Origin: Roseiarcus sp036489975
Lineage (GTDB): Bacteria > Pseudomonadota > Alphaproteobacteria > Rhizobiales > Beijerinckiaceae
DNA: 64,000 nucleotides
Assembly (NCBI GenBank): GCA_036489975.1
Contig: DASXES010000075.1
Coordinates: 65,306-129,305, forward strand
Direction: 5' to 3'
The translations under genes were made by a program, and so were the position numbers. A model generated the notes under the pieces. That model did not search any database. It was not told the DNA's origin and saw nothing but the letters and a program-made list of their open reading frames with translations. How positions within the stretch are numbered: position 1 is the first letter of the stretch; every line of letters starts with the position of its first letter. Shown here one piece after another: positions 43,483 through 51,812 of this stretch.

Positions 43483-44100
43483 ATGACGAAGCGCGCGGAA
43501 GCGAAATACAAGATCGATCGCCGGATGGGCGAGAACATCTGGGGCCGGCCCCGCAGCCCCTTCAACAAGCGTGAATACGGGCCGGGCCAGCATGGCCAGC
43601 GGCGCAAGGGCAAGGCGACCGACTTTGGCACCCAGCTCAAGGCCAAGCAGAAGGTCAAGGGCTATTACGGCAACATTTCGGAGCGCCAGTTCCACTCTTA
43701 TTACGTCGAGGCGCTCCGCCTCAAGGGCGACTCGAGCGCCAACCTGATCGGCCTGCTCGAGCGCCGGCTCGACGCCCTCATCTACCGCGCCAAATTCGTG
43801 CCGACCGTGTTCGCGGCGCGCCAGTTCGTCAACCATGGCCACATCAGGGTCAACGGCCGGCGGGTCAACATTCCCTCCTATCAGGTCAGGGTCGGCGATC
43901 TCGTCGAGATCAAGGAATCCTCTCGGGAGTTGCCCCTCGTGCTCGAGGCTATCTCGCTCGCCGAGCGGGACGTGCCCGACTATGTCGACGTCGATCACGC
44001 CAAGGGCACGGCCAAGATGACGCGCATTCCGGGCTTATCCGAAGTGCCCTATCCGACGCATATGGAGCCGAACCTGGTCATCGAGTTCTATTCGCGCTGA
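43483..44100 (+). CDS. rpsD: 30S ribosomal protein S4
   Basis: A 205-residue primary 16S rRNA-binding protein. It has the alphaproteobacterial start AEAKYKIDRRMGENIWGRP and RSPFNKREYGPGQHGQRRKG, and the S4 RNA-binding domain (ERRLDALIYRAKFVPT, VNHGHIRVNGRRVNIPSYQV) near residues 88-135. It assembles early in the 30S subunit and takes part in decoding fidelity. It stands alone, as in most alphaproteobacteria. GAAGAGGAAT precedes the ATG. Confidence 0.97.
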   Translation: MTKRAEAKYKIDRRMGENIWGRPRSPFNKREYGPGQHGQRRKGKATDFGTQLKAKQKVKGYYGNISERQFHSYYVEALRLKGDSSANLIGLLERRLDALIYRAKFVPTVFAARQFVNHGHIRVNGRRVNIPSYQVRVGDLVEIKESSRELPLVLEAISLAERDVPDYVDVDHAKGTAKMTRIPGLSEVPYPTHMEPNLVIEFYSR

Positions 44101-44107
44101 CCTTCGA

Positions 44108-44127
44108 GGCCCGCCAAGGCGGGCCTT
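44108..44127 (+). terminator. Hairpin after rpsD
   Basis: GGCCCGCC (44108-44115), two A, GGCGGGCC (44118-44125), then TTGAAAC. A perfect 8-bp stem eight bases after the rpsD stop, with only a short T stretch, so terminator strength is uncertain. Confidence 0.55.
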
Positions 44128-44226
44128 GAAACCTTCGGGCTGCCAAGGCCATCGAGGCTCAATCGCCTCAGGTTAGTTCGCGGCGCCGGCTCGCGTCGGG
44201 GCGAGCGCTGAAATCCCCGGGATGAC

Positions 44227-45102
44227 ATGCCGACCCCTCGCTCCGGACCCGCGGGCCTTGGCGTTGGCCTCTATCTTCTGGGCGTCGGCCTGTTCGCGAT
44301 CAACGACGCGCTCGGCAAATGGCTGGTCAAGGATTACGGCGTCGGCCAGCTGGTGATGCTGCGCTCGATCGGCGCCTTCATCGTGCTCGCGCCGATGATC
44401 CTGTCGCTGCGCGTCGATGTCGTCGACCGGCGCAGGGCGCCCCTCCAGGGCTTGCGGATTCTGGTCGCCGCGATTGACACCTTCGCGTTCTACTACGCCA
44501 CCCGCTTCCTGCCGCTCGCCGACGTGATGACCTTCTATATGGCGACCCCGCTCATCGTCACCGCGCTCTCGGCGCCCCTGCTCGGCGAGAAGGTCGAGCG
44601 CTTCCGCTGGATCGCGGTCCTCATCGGCTTCGTTGGCGTCGTCATTGCGTTGAGGCCCTCGCCGCAGATGTTCACCTGGGCGGCGCCGCTCGCTCTGTTC
44701 GGCGCGGTCATGTTCGCGATCAGCCAGACGATCACTCGCAAGCTGAGGGACATTCATTGGGCGCCGCTGGTGTTGTGGCAGTTCGTCGGCGGCGGGCTCA
44801 TCGGCGCGGCGACCGTTCCCTGGGCATGGACGACGCCTGGCCTTTTCGATCTCGGCCTCATGGCGCTGGTCGGCGCAGTGTCGATGCTCTGCTTCGTCTG
44901 CATCGTCCAGGCGCTGGCGCTGGCGCGCGCCGCGGTGCTGGCGCCGCTACAATATTCGGCGATCCTGTGGGCGGCGCTCATGGGCTGGTTCGTCTGGCGC
45001 GACGCGCCGACCCCGCCGATCCTGATAGGCAATGCAATCATCGTCGGCAGCGGGCTCTATGTCGCGGCGCGCGGCAAGATGGTTGGGGCGGCGGTGGAGT
45101 GA
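44227..45102 (+). CDS. EamA/DMT-family transporter
   Basis: A 291-residue protein with ten predicted helices in two EamA repeats. INDALGKWLVKDYGVGQL near residue 24 and the second-half start near residue 155 (APLALFGAVMFAISQTI) show the duplicated five-helix unit; FYYATRFLPLADVMTFYMATPLIV near 83-106 (in part) is the typical helix-4 block. Such proteins export amino acids or metabolites. No substrate can be assigned. ATG at 44227. Confidence 0.87.
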   Translation: MPTPRSGPAGLGVGLYLLGVGLFAINDALGKWLVKDYGVGQLVMLRSIGAFIVLAPMILSLRVDVVDRRRAPLQGLRILVAAIDTFAFYYATRFLPLADVMTFYMATPLIVTALSAPLLGEKVERFRWIAVLIGFVGVVIALRPSPQMFTWAAPLALFGAVMFAISQTITRKLRDIHWAPLVLWQFVGGGLIGAATVPWAWTTPGLFDLGLMALVGAVSMLCFVCIVQALALARAAVLAPLQYSAILWAALMGWFVWRDAPTPPILIGNAIIVGSGLYVAARGKMVGAAVE

Positions 45103-45183
45103 ACCTGGCGCCTGCCGATCCGCGCCGGACCCGAGAGGGGCGACACGCAACCCGTACGCGAGATTCATGCAACTAAACGGGAG

Positions 45184-45231
45184 TAAGCGTTAGTAAGTGC
45201 TAGTAAAATAGCTAGCGTTTACTAGCGTTTA
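45184..45231. repeat. Convergent array of 10-bp repeats
   Basis: Two direct copies TAAGCGTTAG (45184-45193) and TAAGTGCTAG (45194-45203) and a third looser copy TAAAATAGCTAG (45204-45215) face two perfect inverted copies, CTAGCGTTTA twice (45212-45221 and 45222-45231). The consensus is TAARYGYTAG. The copies are about one helical turn apart and the two sets face each other. A T-rich tract follows. This looks like an array of protein-binding sites (iterons or recombinase arms); no gene nearby explains it. Confidence 0.7.
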
Positions 45232-46046
45232 TTTTTCTGAATCGAGCCTTTTCAGTGGGTTGCGGGCGAAGAAATAAGAAAAATCCGGCGCCGTCTCAAC
45301 CGTTGTGCGAAACGTCTCAAACTATGTTCACCCTCTCTTTCCCGAGCTTCAGCGCCTTGCAGCGGCTTGATTCTGGTAATCAGTAAAACTTGTAGCATGG
45401 AATTCTGATTTTCGTCAATTGATTTCAACGTTGCGCGTTGGCGTCGGTCGCCCCTGACGGGCTTCGCCCCCGACTTCTGTCCGTCACCGCCGGGCTCGTC
45501 CCGGACGTCCACGAATCACCGCCGAGGAAAGCAGGTGAAGGAGAGATCCTTCGGCTTCGGCTTGGCAATGCGGAACTCAAAGTGAGTGTCGCCGCCGTCC
45601 TCGAGCGCGTGAGGCCGACGATCGAGGCGAACTTTAGCGCTGGATTCGATATCCTGCGCATGATGGTGGCCGAACGCGCGGCCGCGCCAACGCTTGAGGA
45701 GGAGCCGCCTCCGCCCGTCTCGCGCGAACGCTTCCTGTCAGAGCCTGTCCGCGCGCTAGCGGCGCAGCGGCGACAGGACCGCCGGACAAGGCGAAAGCAT
45801 GGCTTCGGCCCCTTTCGTCCGAGAACTGCCACCGTTCGCCCAGAGAATGCTGCCCGGCGGTAGTAAAACCGCCACAAACGACCAACAAGCTGCTTGTGTT
45901 CAGCGAGTGCTAACACCGGCTAATTCCCTCGAGTTCCTGCTCGGGGGGCTCCTGGACTTACGCGGTTATTTCCTCAACGCAATGGCACGCCTCGATGCGC
46001 GGGCGTCGCGTACGCTCGCATCAAGGCCAATTGATAGGAGTTCAGC
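45232..46046. other. Long gap; possible gene fragment at 45438-45863
   Basis: About 815 bp with no confident gene. An AT-rich part (45232-45430) follows the repeat array. The plus frame 45438-45863 has GC-rich third positions and reads smoothly in the centre (VAAVLERVRPTIEANF, then DILRMMVAERAAAP) but has only a TTG start, no ribosome-binding site and no recognised domain, so it may be a gene fragment. The rest (45864-46046) holds the promoter of the PEP-CTERM gene. Confidence 0.35.
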
Positions 46047-46697
46047 ATGAAGAAGAGGGTTCTTCTGGCCGCCTCCGCGGCGTTCGCCATGGTCGCCGCC
46101 GCGCCTGGGGCGCACGCGATCGTTCTCAGTCCGGGCGCATCCGGTTCGCCCGATCTTTTGAGCTTGGGGGTCGGCTCGACGCTGGTCGCCGACACCGGGT
46201 CTGTCTCGTTCAGCAACAGCGCCTTCTCGGGCGCGATCGACGAATGGGTCTATCAAGATACAGCCAACACCTTCGGCTCCGGCGACCTCACCTGGGTCAT
46301 TCAGGTCGCCAACACCTCGAGCTCGAACGACGCGATCGGGCGAGTCACCGCCGGCAATTTCGCGGGCTTCATGACGGATGTCGGGGACAATGGCGGCGCC
46401 GACGCGCCGGACCTGGTCGACCGCGACACGCCCGGCCACACGATCGGCTTTAGCTGGGCCGAGACCGGCGGCTTGCTTGTCGGGGACACCTCGGCTCTTC
46501 TCTTCATCAACACCAACGCCACGCGCTTCGTCCCCGGCACGCTCGCGGTCATCGACTCTCAGACTTCGGACTTGAGCGGCTTTCAGCCCTCAGCGGTTCC
46601 GGAGTCCGCCACCTGGGCGATGATGCTGATCGGCTTCGCCGGCCTTGGCGTCGCGGGTTATCGCGGATCGCGCAAGAGCGCGCCGTTCGCGGCGTAA
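46047..46697 (+). CDS. PEP-CTERM-type exported protein
   Basis: A 216-residue protein with a signal peptide (KKRVLLAASAAFAMVAAAPG, cut near AHA) and a C-terminal sorting region: VPESATWAMMLIGFAG, a hydrophobic helix, then GYRGSRK. The PxxWAMM pattern is the PEPxxWA-CTERM form common in alphaproteobacteria, recognised by exosortase, which is not in this window. The middle is Ser/Asn/Gly/Thr-rich and beta-like without a known domain. These proteins are usually surface or matrix proteins tied to exopolysaccharide. GGAG precedes the ATG. Confidence 0.88.
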   Translation: MKKRVLLAASAAFAMVAAAPGAHAIVLSPGASGSPDLLSLGVGSTLVADTGSVSFSNSAFSGAIDEWVYQDTANTFGSGDLTWVIQVANTSSSNDAIGRVTAGNFAGFMTDVGDNGGADAPDLVDRDTPGHTIGFSWAETGGLLVGDTSALLFINTNATRFVPGTLAVIDSQTSDLSGFQPSAVPESATWAMMLIGFAGLGVAGYRGSRKSAPFAA

Positions 46698-46711
46698 CGC
46701 CTGTCCGAGCC

Positions 46712-46743
46712 AAACGCCGCTCTTCGACGAGCGGCGTTTTTCG
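46712..46743. terminator. Strong bidirectional terminator
   Basis: AAACGCCGCTC (46712-46722), a six-base loop, GAGCGGCGTTT (46729-46739), then further T. An 11-bp perfect stem between the PEP-CTERM gene and the convergent SoxYZ-like gene. Confidence 0.85.
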
Positions 46744-46770
46744 TTTTCGTATCGCTTATGACGCGAGGCG

Positions 46771-47586
46771 TCACGCGCCGTCGCGGGTCGCGGGCCATGC
46801 GCCCGAAAATTTCTTGCCGGCCGTATCCTCCGCCTCGACGCGAAACATCTTCGCCCCGTTTGGCTTGTAGGTGAAGCGGAAGTTCGGATCCTCCGAGATC
46901 GAGATGCCGGCCGCCATCGAGAACACCAGATCGGGTCCCTGATAGACCGCGAGCTTCTCGATATAGCGAGCGGGCGTGTAGAGCCGCGTCACCTGATCCA
47001 TCTGGAGCCCGGAATTGTTGGGGTGGCGGATCATGAGCAGCGCTTCGTTGGGCGCCTCGGGCGTGGCTGGGAGGATGCGGAACTTCATCTGGCCAAGGGC
47101 GGCCATCTCCTCGTCCATGCTTTTCACCATCGGCGCCGAGCACCCGCCTGAGGCCTTGATGTAGCGGGTCGCCATATGCAGCGAGCCGTCGCTGAGCTCC
47201 GCGACGACGCGCGCGTTGGTGTAGGAATTGACCCTGACGCGGGTCGAGATGCGCGTGTCGGCCGCCTTCGCGCCGAGGGTGAAGGCGGCGGCCAGCGGCA
47301 CGGGATTCTGATCGATGACGAGCGTCAGCTTGACGGCGTGGCGGGTGTCGTCCGGCGGCAGCGTCGCCCAGAACGACACCGGCACGAGCGCCGCATCCTC
47401 GGCGCGCGGCGGCGCCTCGAACCTGACGAGGCTCTTGTCCTCCTCGATCGGCGCGTCGTTGAAAAACATGTGCTTGAGGTCGGGCCACGGATCCGGGTCC
47501 TGCTCGGCTTGCGCGAAAGCTCGTCCCGTCGCGCCCAGAAGCGCGAGGCTCATGAGAGTGTGCCGTCTGCTGATCATTCGCGCCAT
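46771..47586 (-). CDS. Quinoprotein dehydrogenase-associated SoxYZ-like carrier protein
   Basis: A 271-residue exported protein. SRRHTLMSLALLG near the start looks like a Tat signal (twin Arg, then hydrophobic core). The first half has a SoxY-like part ending in SGGCSAP (about residues 155-161), where the cysteine corresponds to the carrier Cys of SoxY; the second half (LLMIRHPNNSGLQMDQ, TRLYTPARYIEKLAVY) is SoxZ-like. Proteins of this fused form occur beside PQQ-dependent alcohol dehydrogenases and probably carry electrons or sulfur groups in the periplasm. It starts a short minus-strand pair after the MBL hydrolase gene. Confidence 0.87.
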   Translation of the reverse strand: MARMISRRHTLMSLALLGATGRAFAQAEQDPDPWPDLKHMFFNDAPIEEDKSLVRFEAPPRAEDAALVPVSFWATLPPDDTRHAVKLTLVIDQNPVPLAAAFTLGAKAADTRISTRVRVNSYTNARVVAELSDGSLHMATRYIKASGGCSAPMVKSMDEEMAALGQMKFRILPATPEAPNEALLMIRHPNNSGLQMDQVTRLYTPARYIEKLAVYQGPDLVFSMAAGISISEDPNFRFTYKPNGAKMFRVEAEDTAGKKFSGAWPATRDGA

Positions 47587-47617
47587 CGAAGCGCCTCCAT
47601 CCCGAGCGTTGGGCGCC

Positions 47618-48553
47618 CTACTGGTCCCACTCGTATTCCGAATAGGCCGCCGTCACATTGCGCCGATTATAGTCGTCGAACAAGCGCCAGTCATCCTTCT
47701 GTGATTGTCCGGCCCAGGTCTCGGCCTTTTCGACCGGCTCCCCCTTGGCGATCGACTGTTTCACGTCCTGCGCGATGCGCTCGAAATAGGCCCGCTCGCT
47801 GTCGAGCGCCTGGGGCCAGGGGAGCCCGACAGGCCCATGGCCCGGAATGACCCGGACGGCGGGAACCTTCGCCAGCGCCGGAAGGTCGACCAGCCAGCCT
47901 TTCACGGAGCCGTCGATGATCGGCAGGTGCTTGATGAAGACGAGGTCGCCCGCGAACAGCGTCTTGGTCTTCGTATCCAGCACGGTCAGATCGCAATCGG
48001 TGTGCGCCGGCGGCCAGGCCTGCAATTCGAGCGTCCGTCCGCCGAGATCGAGCGTCATGCGATCGGCCACGGTCAAGGTCGGAGGAATGATCTTGACCTG
48101 ATCGACGAGCTTGTCGCCAATGATCCGGCGAAACGCCTTGAGGTAGAACTGGCCGCGCATAGCCAAGGCGCGCGGCAGATTGTGGTGGCCGACGAAGGTC
48201 GCGCCGGTCCCTTCGAAGGCGGCGTTGCCGAACACGTGATCGGGATGCTCGTGGGTATTGATGACATAGAGGACCGGCTTCGTGGTGTGAGCCCGGATCG
48301 CGGCGAGCAGCCCCTCGCCGACCGGCACGCTGCCGCCGGTGTCGATGACCGCCACGCCCTTGTCGCCGATGACGAAGCCGATATTGGCGATGTCGCCCAG
48401 GTTCTGTTCGGTCATGAGGGCGATTTCGCCCTGGTGGACGAAGACGCCCGCCGCGACTTCCTGGACGGGCAGAGGAGCGATCGGCTCGCCGCAGAAGGCG
48501 CCTTGCGAGGAAAAGACGAGAGCGGCGACGAGGGCGCCGAACCACCAACGCAT
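47618..48553 (-). CDS. Quinoprotein relay system MBL-fold metallohydrolase
   Basis: A 311-residue periplasmic metallo-beta-lactamase-fold protein. An N-terminal signal (WFGALVAALVFSSQGAF) is followed by YVINTHEHPDHVFGN (HxHxDH, near residue 102), GHHNLPRAL, and later AHTDCDLTV, LFAGDLVF and VIPGHGPVG, giving the full zinc ligand set. The group is tied to PQQ-dependent ethanol/methanol dehydrogenase clusters. It lies directly upstream of the SoxYZ-like gene, with 31 bp between, and is divergent from the CxxCW gene. The start is set by the signal peptide. Confidence 0.85.
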   Translation of the reverse strand: MRWWFGALVAALVFSSQGAFCGEPIAPLPVQEVAAGVFVHQGEIALMTEQNLGDIANIGFVIGDKGVAVIDTGGSVPVGEGLLAAIRAHTTKPVLYVINTHEHPDHVFGNAAFEGTGATFVGHHNLPRALAMRGQFYLKAFRRIIGDKLVDQVKIIPPTLTVADRMTLDLGGRTLELQAWPPAHTDCDLTVLDTKTKTLFAGDLVFIKHLPIIDGSVKGWLVDLPALAKVPAVRVIPGHGPVGLPWPQALDSERAYFERIAQDVKQSIAKGEPVEKAETWAGQSQKDDWRLFDDYNRRNVTAAYSEYEWDQ

Positions 48554-48747
48554 ATCACGGTTCCAAATGTGCTGACCGACCATAGCACGCAGGCGCCGGG
48601 CAATTGCGGCGCTTGCGTGTCGTGGCGGCGCCGATTTGCTTCGGCCGCAAATCGCGGTCTAATGGCGAGGTTCCTCCAGGCCGCCTGACGCGTTTCTACG
48701 AGCGCCGACTGCGGAAGAAAGAAGCCAAGCCGGGAGACGCGGGAGAG

Positions 48748-49311
48748 GTGAAAAGTTCAAAGCTGTGCGGGGCGCTGGCCGCCGCCCTCGGCATCACGCT
48801 CCTCGCCGCCTTTGCGGCCGCGGCCGACGACGCGCCGCCCGAACCCGATTCCTACCGCCAGAGCGATTATCGCGCGCCGACCCCCGCGACCCTCAAGGGC
48901 GCCCGTGTGCTCTCAACCGAACAGGCGGCGGCGCTATGGCGCGCCGACGGGGCCGCGTTCATCGACGTCCTGCCGCAGGCGCCGCGTCCGAAAAATCTGC
49001 CCAAGGAAGTCGTCTTTCGCGACAAGCCGCGCTTCGATATTCCCGGCAGCATCTGGCTCCCCGACACCGGCTATGGCGAACTCGCCCCCGTCATGCTCGA
49101 TTATTTCCGGCGCGGGCTCGACAAGGCCTTGAGCGGCAAAACGCGTCCGCTCGTCTTCTATTGCCTGAAAGATTGCTGGATGTCGTGGAACGCGGCCAGG
49201 CGCGCGCTCGCGTTAGGTTACGCGAATGTCGCCTGGTATCCTGAGGGCTCGGACGGCTGGGCCGCCGCGGGCCTGCCGCTCGAGAAGCGGGCGCCGGAGC
49301 CTCGGCCTTGA
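48748..49311 (+). CDS. PQQ-associated CxxCW rhodanese-like protein
   Basis: A 187-residue protein with a signal peptide (GALAAALGITLLAAFAAA) and a rhodanese-like fold ending with VFYCLKDCWMSWNAARRAL, which holds the CxxxCW motif near residue 150 (Cys-Leu-Lys-Asp-Cys-Trp). In the family, this motif is written CXXCW, so here it has one residue more than the name suggests (C-L-K-D-C is CX3C). The protein occurs next to PQQ-dependent catabolism genes. The GTG at 48748 follows GGGAGAG; the frame remains open upstream. It diverges from the MBL gene. Confidence 0.82.
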   Translation: MKSSKLCGALAAALGITLLAAFAAAADDAPPEPDSYRQSDYRAPTPATLKGARVLSTEQAAALWRADGAAFIDVLPQAPRPKNLPKEVVFRDKPRFDIPGSIWLPDTGYGELAPVMLDYFRRGLDKALSGKTRPLVFYCLKDCWMSWNAARRALALGYANVAWYPEGSDGWAAAGLPLEKRAPEPRP

Positions 49312-49365
49312 AGGGCGGGCGCGGGTGAACCCTTGAGCGCTTTTGCGCTAAGGTAGGCGCTTCTC

Positions 49366-51183
49366 ATGCAGATGGGCGCTATGGCCGACCTCGAACCGAT
49401 TGCCTATTCCGACGCCAAGATCCGCGCGATTCTCGAGCGGGTGCGCACGATCGCGCTCGTCGGCGCGTCGGCGAACTGGAACCGCCCCAGCTATTTCGTG
49501 ATGAAATACCTGCAGGGCAAAGGCTACCGGGTGATCCCGGTCAATCCGGGCATCGCCGGCAAGACCCTGCTCGGCGAGAAAGCCTATGCGTCGCTGCGCG
49601 ACATCCCCGACAAGATCGACATGGTCGACGTGTTCCGCCGATCCGAGGATGCGCCCGGCGTGGTCGCGGACGCGATCGCCATCGGAGCCAAGATCGTGTG
49701 GATGCAGCTTGGCGTGCGCAATGACGAGGCGGCGAAGACGGCGGAGGCCGCGGGCGTCGAAGTGATAATGAACCGCTGCCCGAAGATCGAGTTCGGACGG
49801 CTTGGCGGCGAATTGTCGTGGAGCGGCGTCAACAGCGGCATCATCCAGAACCGTCCGCCGACTGCGCCGTTGCAACGCCGGACCAAGGCCCGCCAGGCAC
49901 CGCCGCGCAATCTCGACTACGGCTTCGAAACCCGCGCCATCCATGCCGGCGCCGCGCCCGATCCGACGACCGGCGCGCGCACGACCCCGATCTACCAGAC
50001 CACGGCCTATGTGTTCGACGACGTCGACCACGCCGCTTCGCTCTTCAACCTGCACAATTTCGGCTACATCTATTCGCGGCTGACCAACCCGACCGTATCG
50101 GTGCTGGAGGAGCGTATCGCGGCGCTCGAGGGCGGCCGGGCGGCGGTTGCCGCGTCTTCGGGACACGCCGCGCAGTTCCTGACGTTTTTCACCCTGATGG
50201 AGCCGGGCGACGAATTCCTAGCCTCGCGCAACCTTTATGGCGGCTCGCTCACCCAGTTCGGTCTCTCGTTCAAGAAGCTCGGCTGGACCTGCCATTTCGT
50301 CGATCCGACCCAGCCTGAGAATTTTCGCAAAAGCCTGACGCCCAGGTGCAAGGCGATCTTCATCGAGAACCTTGCCAATCCGGGCGGCGTCGTGGTCGAC
50401 ATCGAGGCCGTGGCGAAGGTCGCCCACGAGGCGGGCTTGCCGCTGATCGTCGACAATACGCTCGCGACCCCCTACCTCTGCCGGCCGTTCGAGCACGGTG
50501 CCGACATTGTCGTCCATTCGACGACCAAGTTCCTCGCGGGCCACGGTAATTCGCTGGGCGGCGTGGTGGTCGAATCGGGCAAGTTTGACTGGTCGCAAGG
50601 GAACCGCTTTCCCTCTCTGACCGAGCCCGAGCCCGCCTATCACGGCCTAAAATTCTTCGAAAATTTCGGCGATTTCGCCTTCACGATGAAGGCGCGCGCG
50701 GTCGCCTTGCGTGACTTCGGCCCCGCGCTCGCGCCGATGAACGCGTTCCTCACCATCACCGGCGTCGAGACCCTGCATGTCAGGATGGAGCGGCATGTCG
50801 AGAACGCGCGGAAAGTCGCGGAATTCCTGAGCCAGCATCCGAAAGTCGCCTGGGTCTCCTATGCCAGCCTGAAGGACAGCGCCTATTACAAGCTCGCGCA
50901 AAAATATCTGCCGAAGGGCGCGGGCGCCGTTTTCACCTTCGGCGTCAAGGGCGGGTTCGAGGCCGGGGTGAAACTGGTGGAGAGCGTGCGCCTGTTCTCG
51001 CATCTGGCGAATATCGGCGACACGCGAAGCCTTATCCTGCATCCGGCTTCGACCACGCACCGGCAGCTGAGCGACGAGCAGCGCGCCGCGGCAGGGGCCG
51101 GCGATGATGTCGTGCGCCTGTCGATCGGCCTCGAGACGGCGGACGATCTGATCCGGGATCTGGACCAGGCGTTGGGCGATTAG
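49366..51183 (+). CDS. CoA-binding domain fused to O-acetylhomoserine sulfhydrylase-type enzyme
   Basis: A 605-residue open frame with two complete domains. Residues 1-145 are a CoA-binding (YccU-like) Rossmann domain: TIALVGASANWNRPSYFV and VIPVNPG, with NRCPKIEFGRLGG near 143. Residues about 180-605 are a Cys/Met metabolism PLP enzyme: TRAIHAGAAPDPTTGART, YSRLTNPTVSVLEERIAALEGG, then VDNTLATPYLCRPFEHGADIVVHSTTKFLAGHGN (in part; Schiff-base Lys in STTKF near residue 390) and GDTRSLILHPASTTH. The second domain makes homocysteine from O-acetylhomoserine and sulfide, or acts as a related lyase. In relatives the two are usually separate neighbouring genes; here no stop lies between. Confidence 0.88.
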   Translation: MQMGAMADLEPIAYSDAKIRAILERVRTIALVGASANWNRPSYFVMKYLQGKGYRVIPVNPGIAGKTLLGEKAYASLRDIPDKIDMVDVFRRSEDAPGVVADAIAIGAKIVWMQLGVRNDEAAKTAEAAGVEVIMNRCPKIEFGRLGGELSWSGVNSGIIQNRPPTAPLQRRTKARQAPPRNLDYGFETRAIHAGAAPDPTTGARTTPIYQTTAYVFDDVDHAASLFNLHNFGYIYSRLTNPTVSVLEERIAALEGGRAAVAASSGHAAQFLTFFTLMEPGDEFLASRNLYGGSLTQFGLSFKKLGWTCHFVDPTQPENFRKSLTPRCKAIFIENLANPGGVVVDIEAVAKVAHEAGLPLIVDNTLATPYLCRPFEHGADIVVHSTTKFLAGHGNSLGGVVVESGKFDWSQGNRFPSLTEPEPAYHGLKFFENFGDFAFTMKARAVALRDFGPALAPMNAFLTITGVETLHVRMERHVENARKVAEFLSQHPKVAWVSYASLKDSAYYKLAQKYLPKGAGAVFTFGVKGGFEAGVKLVESVRLFSHLANIGDTRSLILHPASTTHRQLSDEQRAAAGAGDDVVRLSIGLETADDLIRDLDQALGD

Positions 51184-51698
51184 CGAAGAAAATCGCCGCA
51201 CTTCTGCACTTCCCCCCCGCCCCAGGGGGCGATCGGAACTGACGAGGTCGAGTTCTTGGGCGAGCCTTCGATCACCTTGTCGCTATAGGTCATGTAGACG
51301 AGGATATTGCGCTTGGCGTCGCAGCCCCTGACGATTTGCATCTTCTTGAAGAATAGCGACCGCCGCTCGCTGAAGACGACATCGCCCTGCGAAAACTTGT
51401 CCTTGAATTTGATCGGAGCATATTGCCGGCAGGCGAGCGAGATATCCGACGTCTGTTCGGCTAGGCCGAGCGCGCCCGAAATGCCGCCCTTTTCCGGCGC
51501 CGTGAAGTGACAGGCGACCCCCTCGACCACCGGGTCGTCGACGCCATAGACGGCCAATTTATCGTTCGGCGTCAAAAGCTTGAACGTCGTCGATTTGCTG
51601 AAGATGAAGTCCGGGTCGGCGGCCTGGGCCTGCGCAGCCGGGACGGCCGCCAGCGCCGCAAGGCCGGCGGCCGCGGCCCGCCAAACGGACATCGCCAT
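51180..51698 (-). CDS. creA: CreA family periplasmic protein
   Basis: A 172-residue exported protein: signal peptide (SVWRAAAAGLAALAAVPAAQA) then a conserved mature part, DKLAVYGVDDPVVEGVACHFTAPEKGG, CRQYAPIKF, RRSLFFKKMQIVRGCDAKRN and YMTYSDKVIEGSPKNS (cited in parts). The last part is the best known CreA block. CreA function is unknown. The ATG at 51698 is the start that gives the signal peptide. The 3' end overlaps the stop of the convergent fusion gene. Confidence 0.9.
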   Translation of the reverse strand: MAMSVWRAAAAGLAALAAVPAAQAQAADPDFIFSKSTTFKLLTPNDKLAVYGVDDPVVEGVACHFTAPEKGGISGALGLAEQTSDISLACRQYAPIKFKDKFSQGDVVFSERRSLFFKKMQIVRGCDAKRNILVYMTYSDKVIEGSPKNSTSSVPIAPWGGGEVQKCGDFLR

Positions 51699-51812
51699 GG
51701 TTTTCCATCCTACGGGATTGCGGCCGCGTTCAAGCGGGACCGGATCGCGCGCCCTACTTAGGCGCTGCGCGCAGCCGAACAAGGTGGCTTAACGAGCGCG
51801 ACGGCAGACCGC

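Noticed and set aside
45438..45863. Open frame of 141 codons
   Set aside because: Central codon use looks coding, but there is only a TTG start without a ribosome-binding site and no family is recognised; left as a possible fragment.
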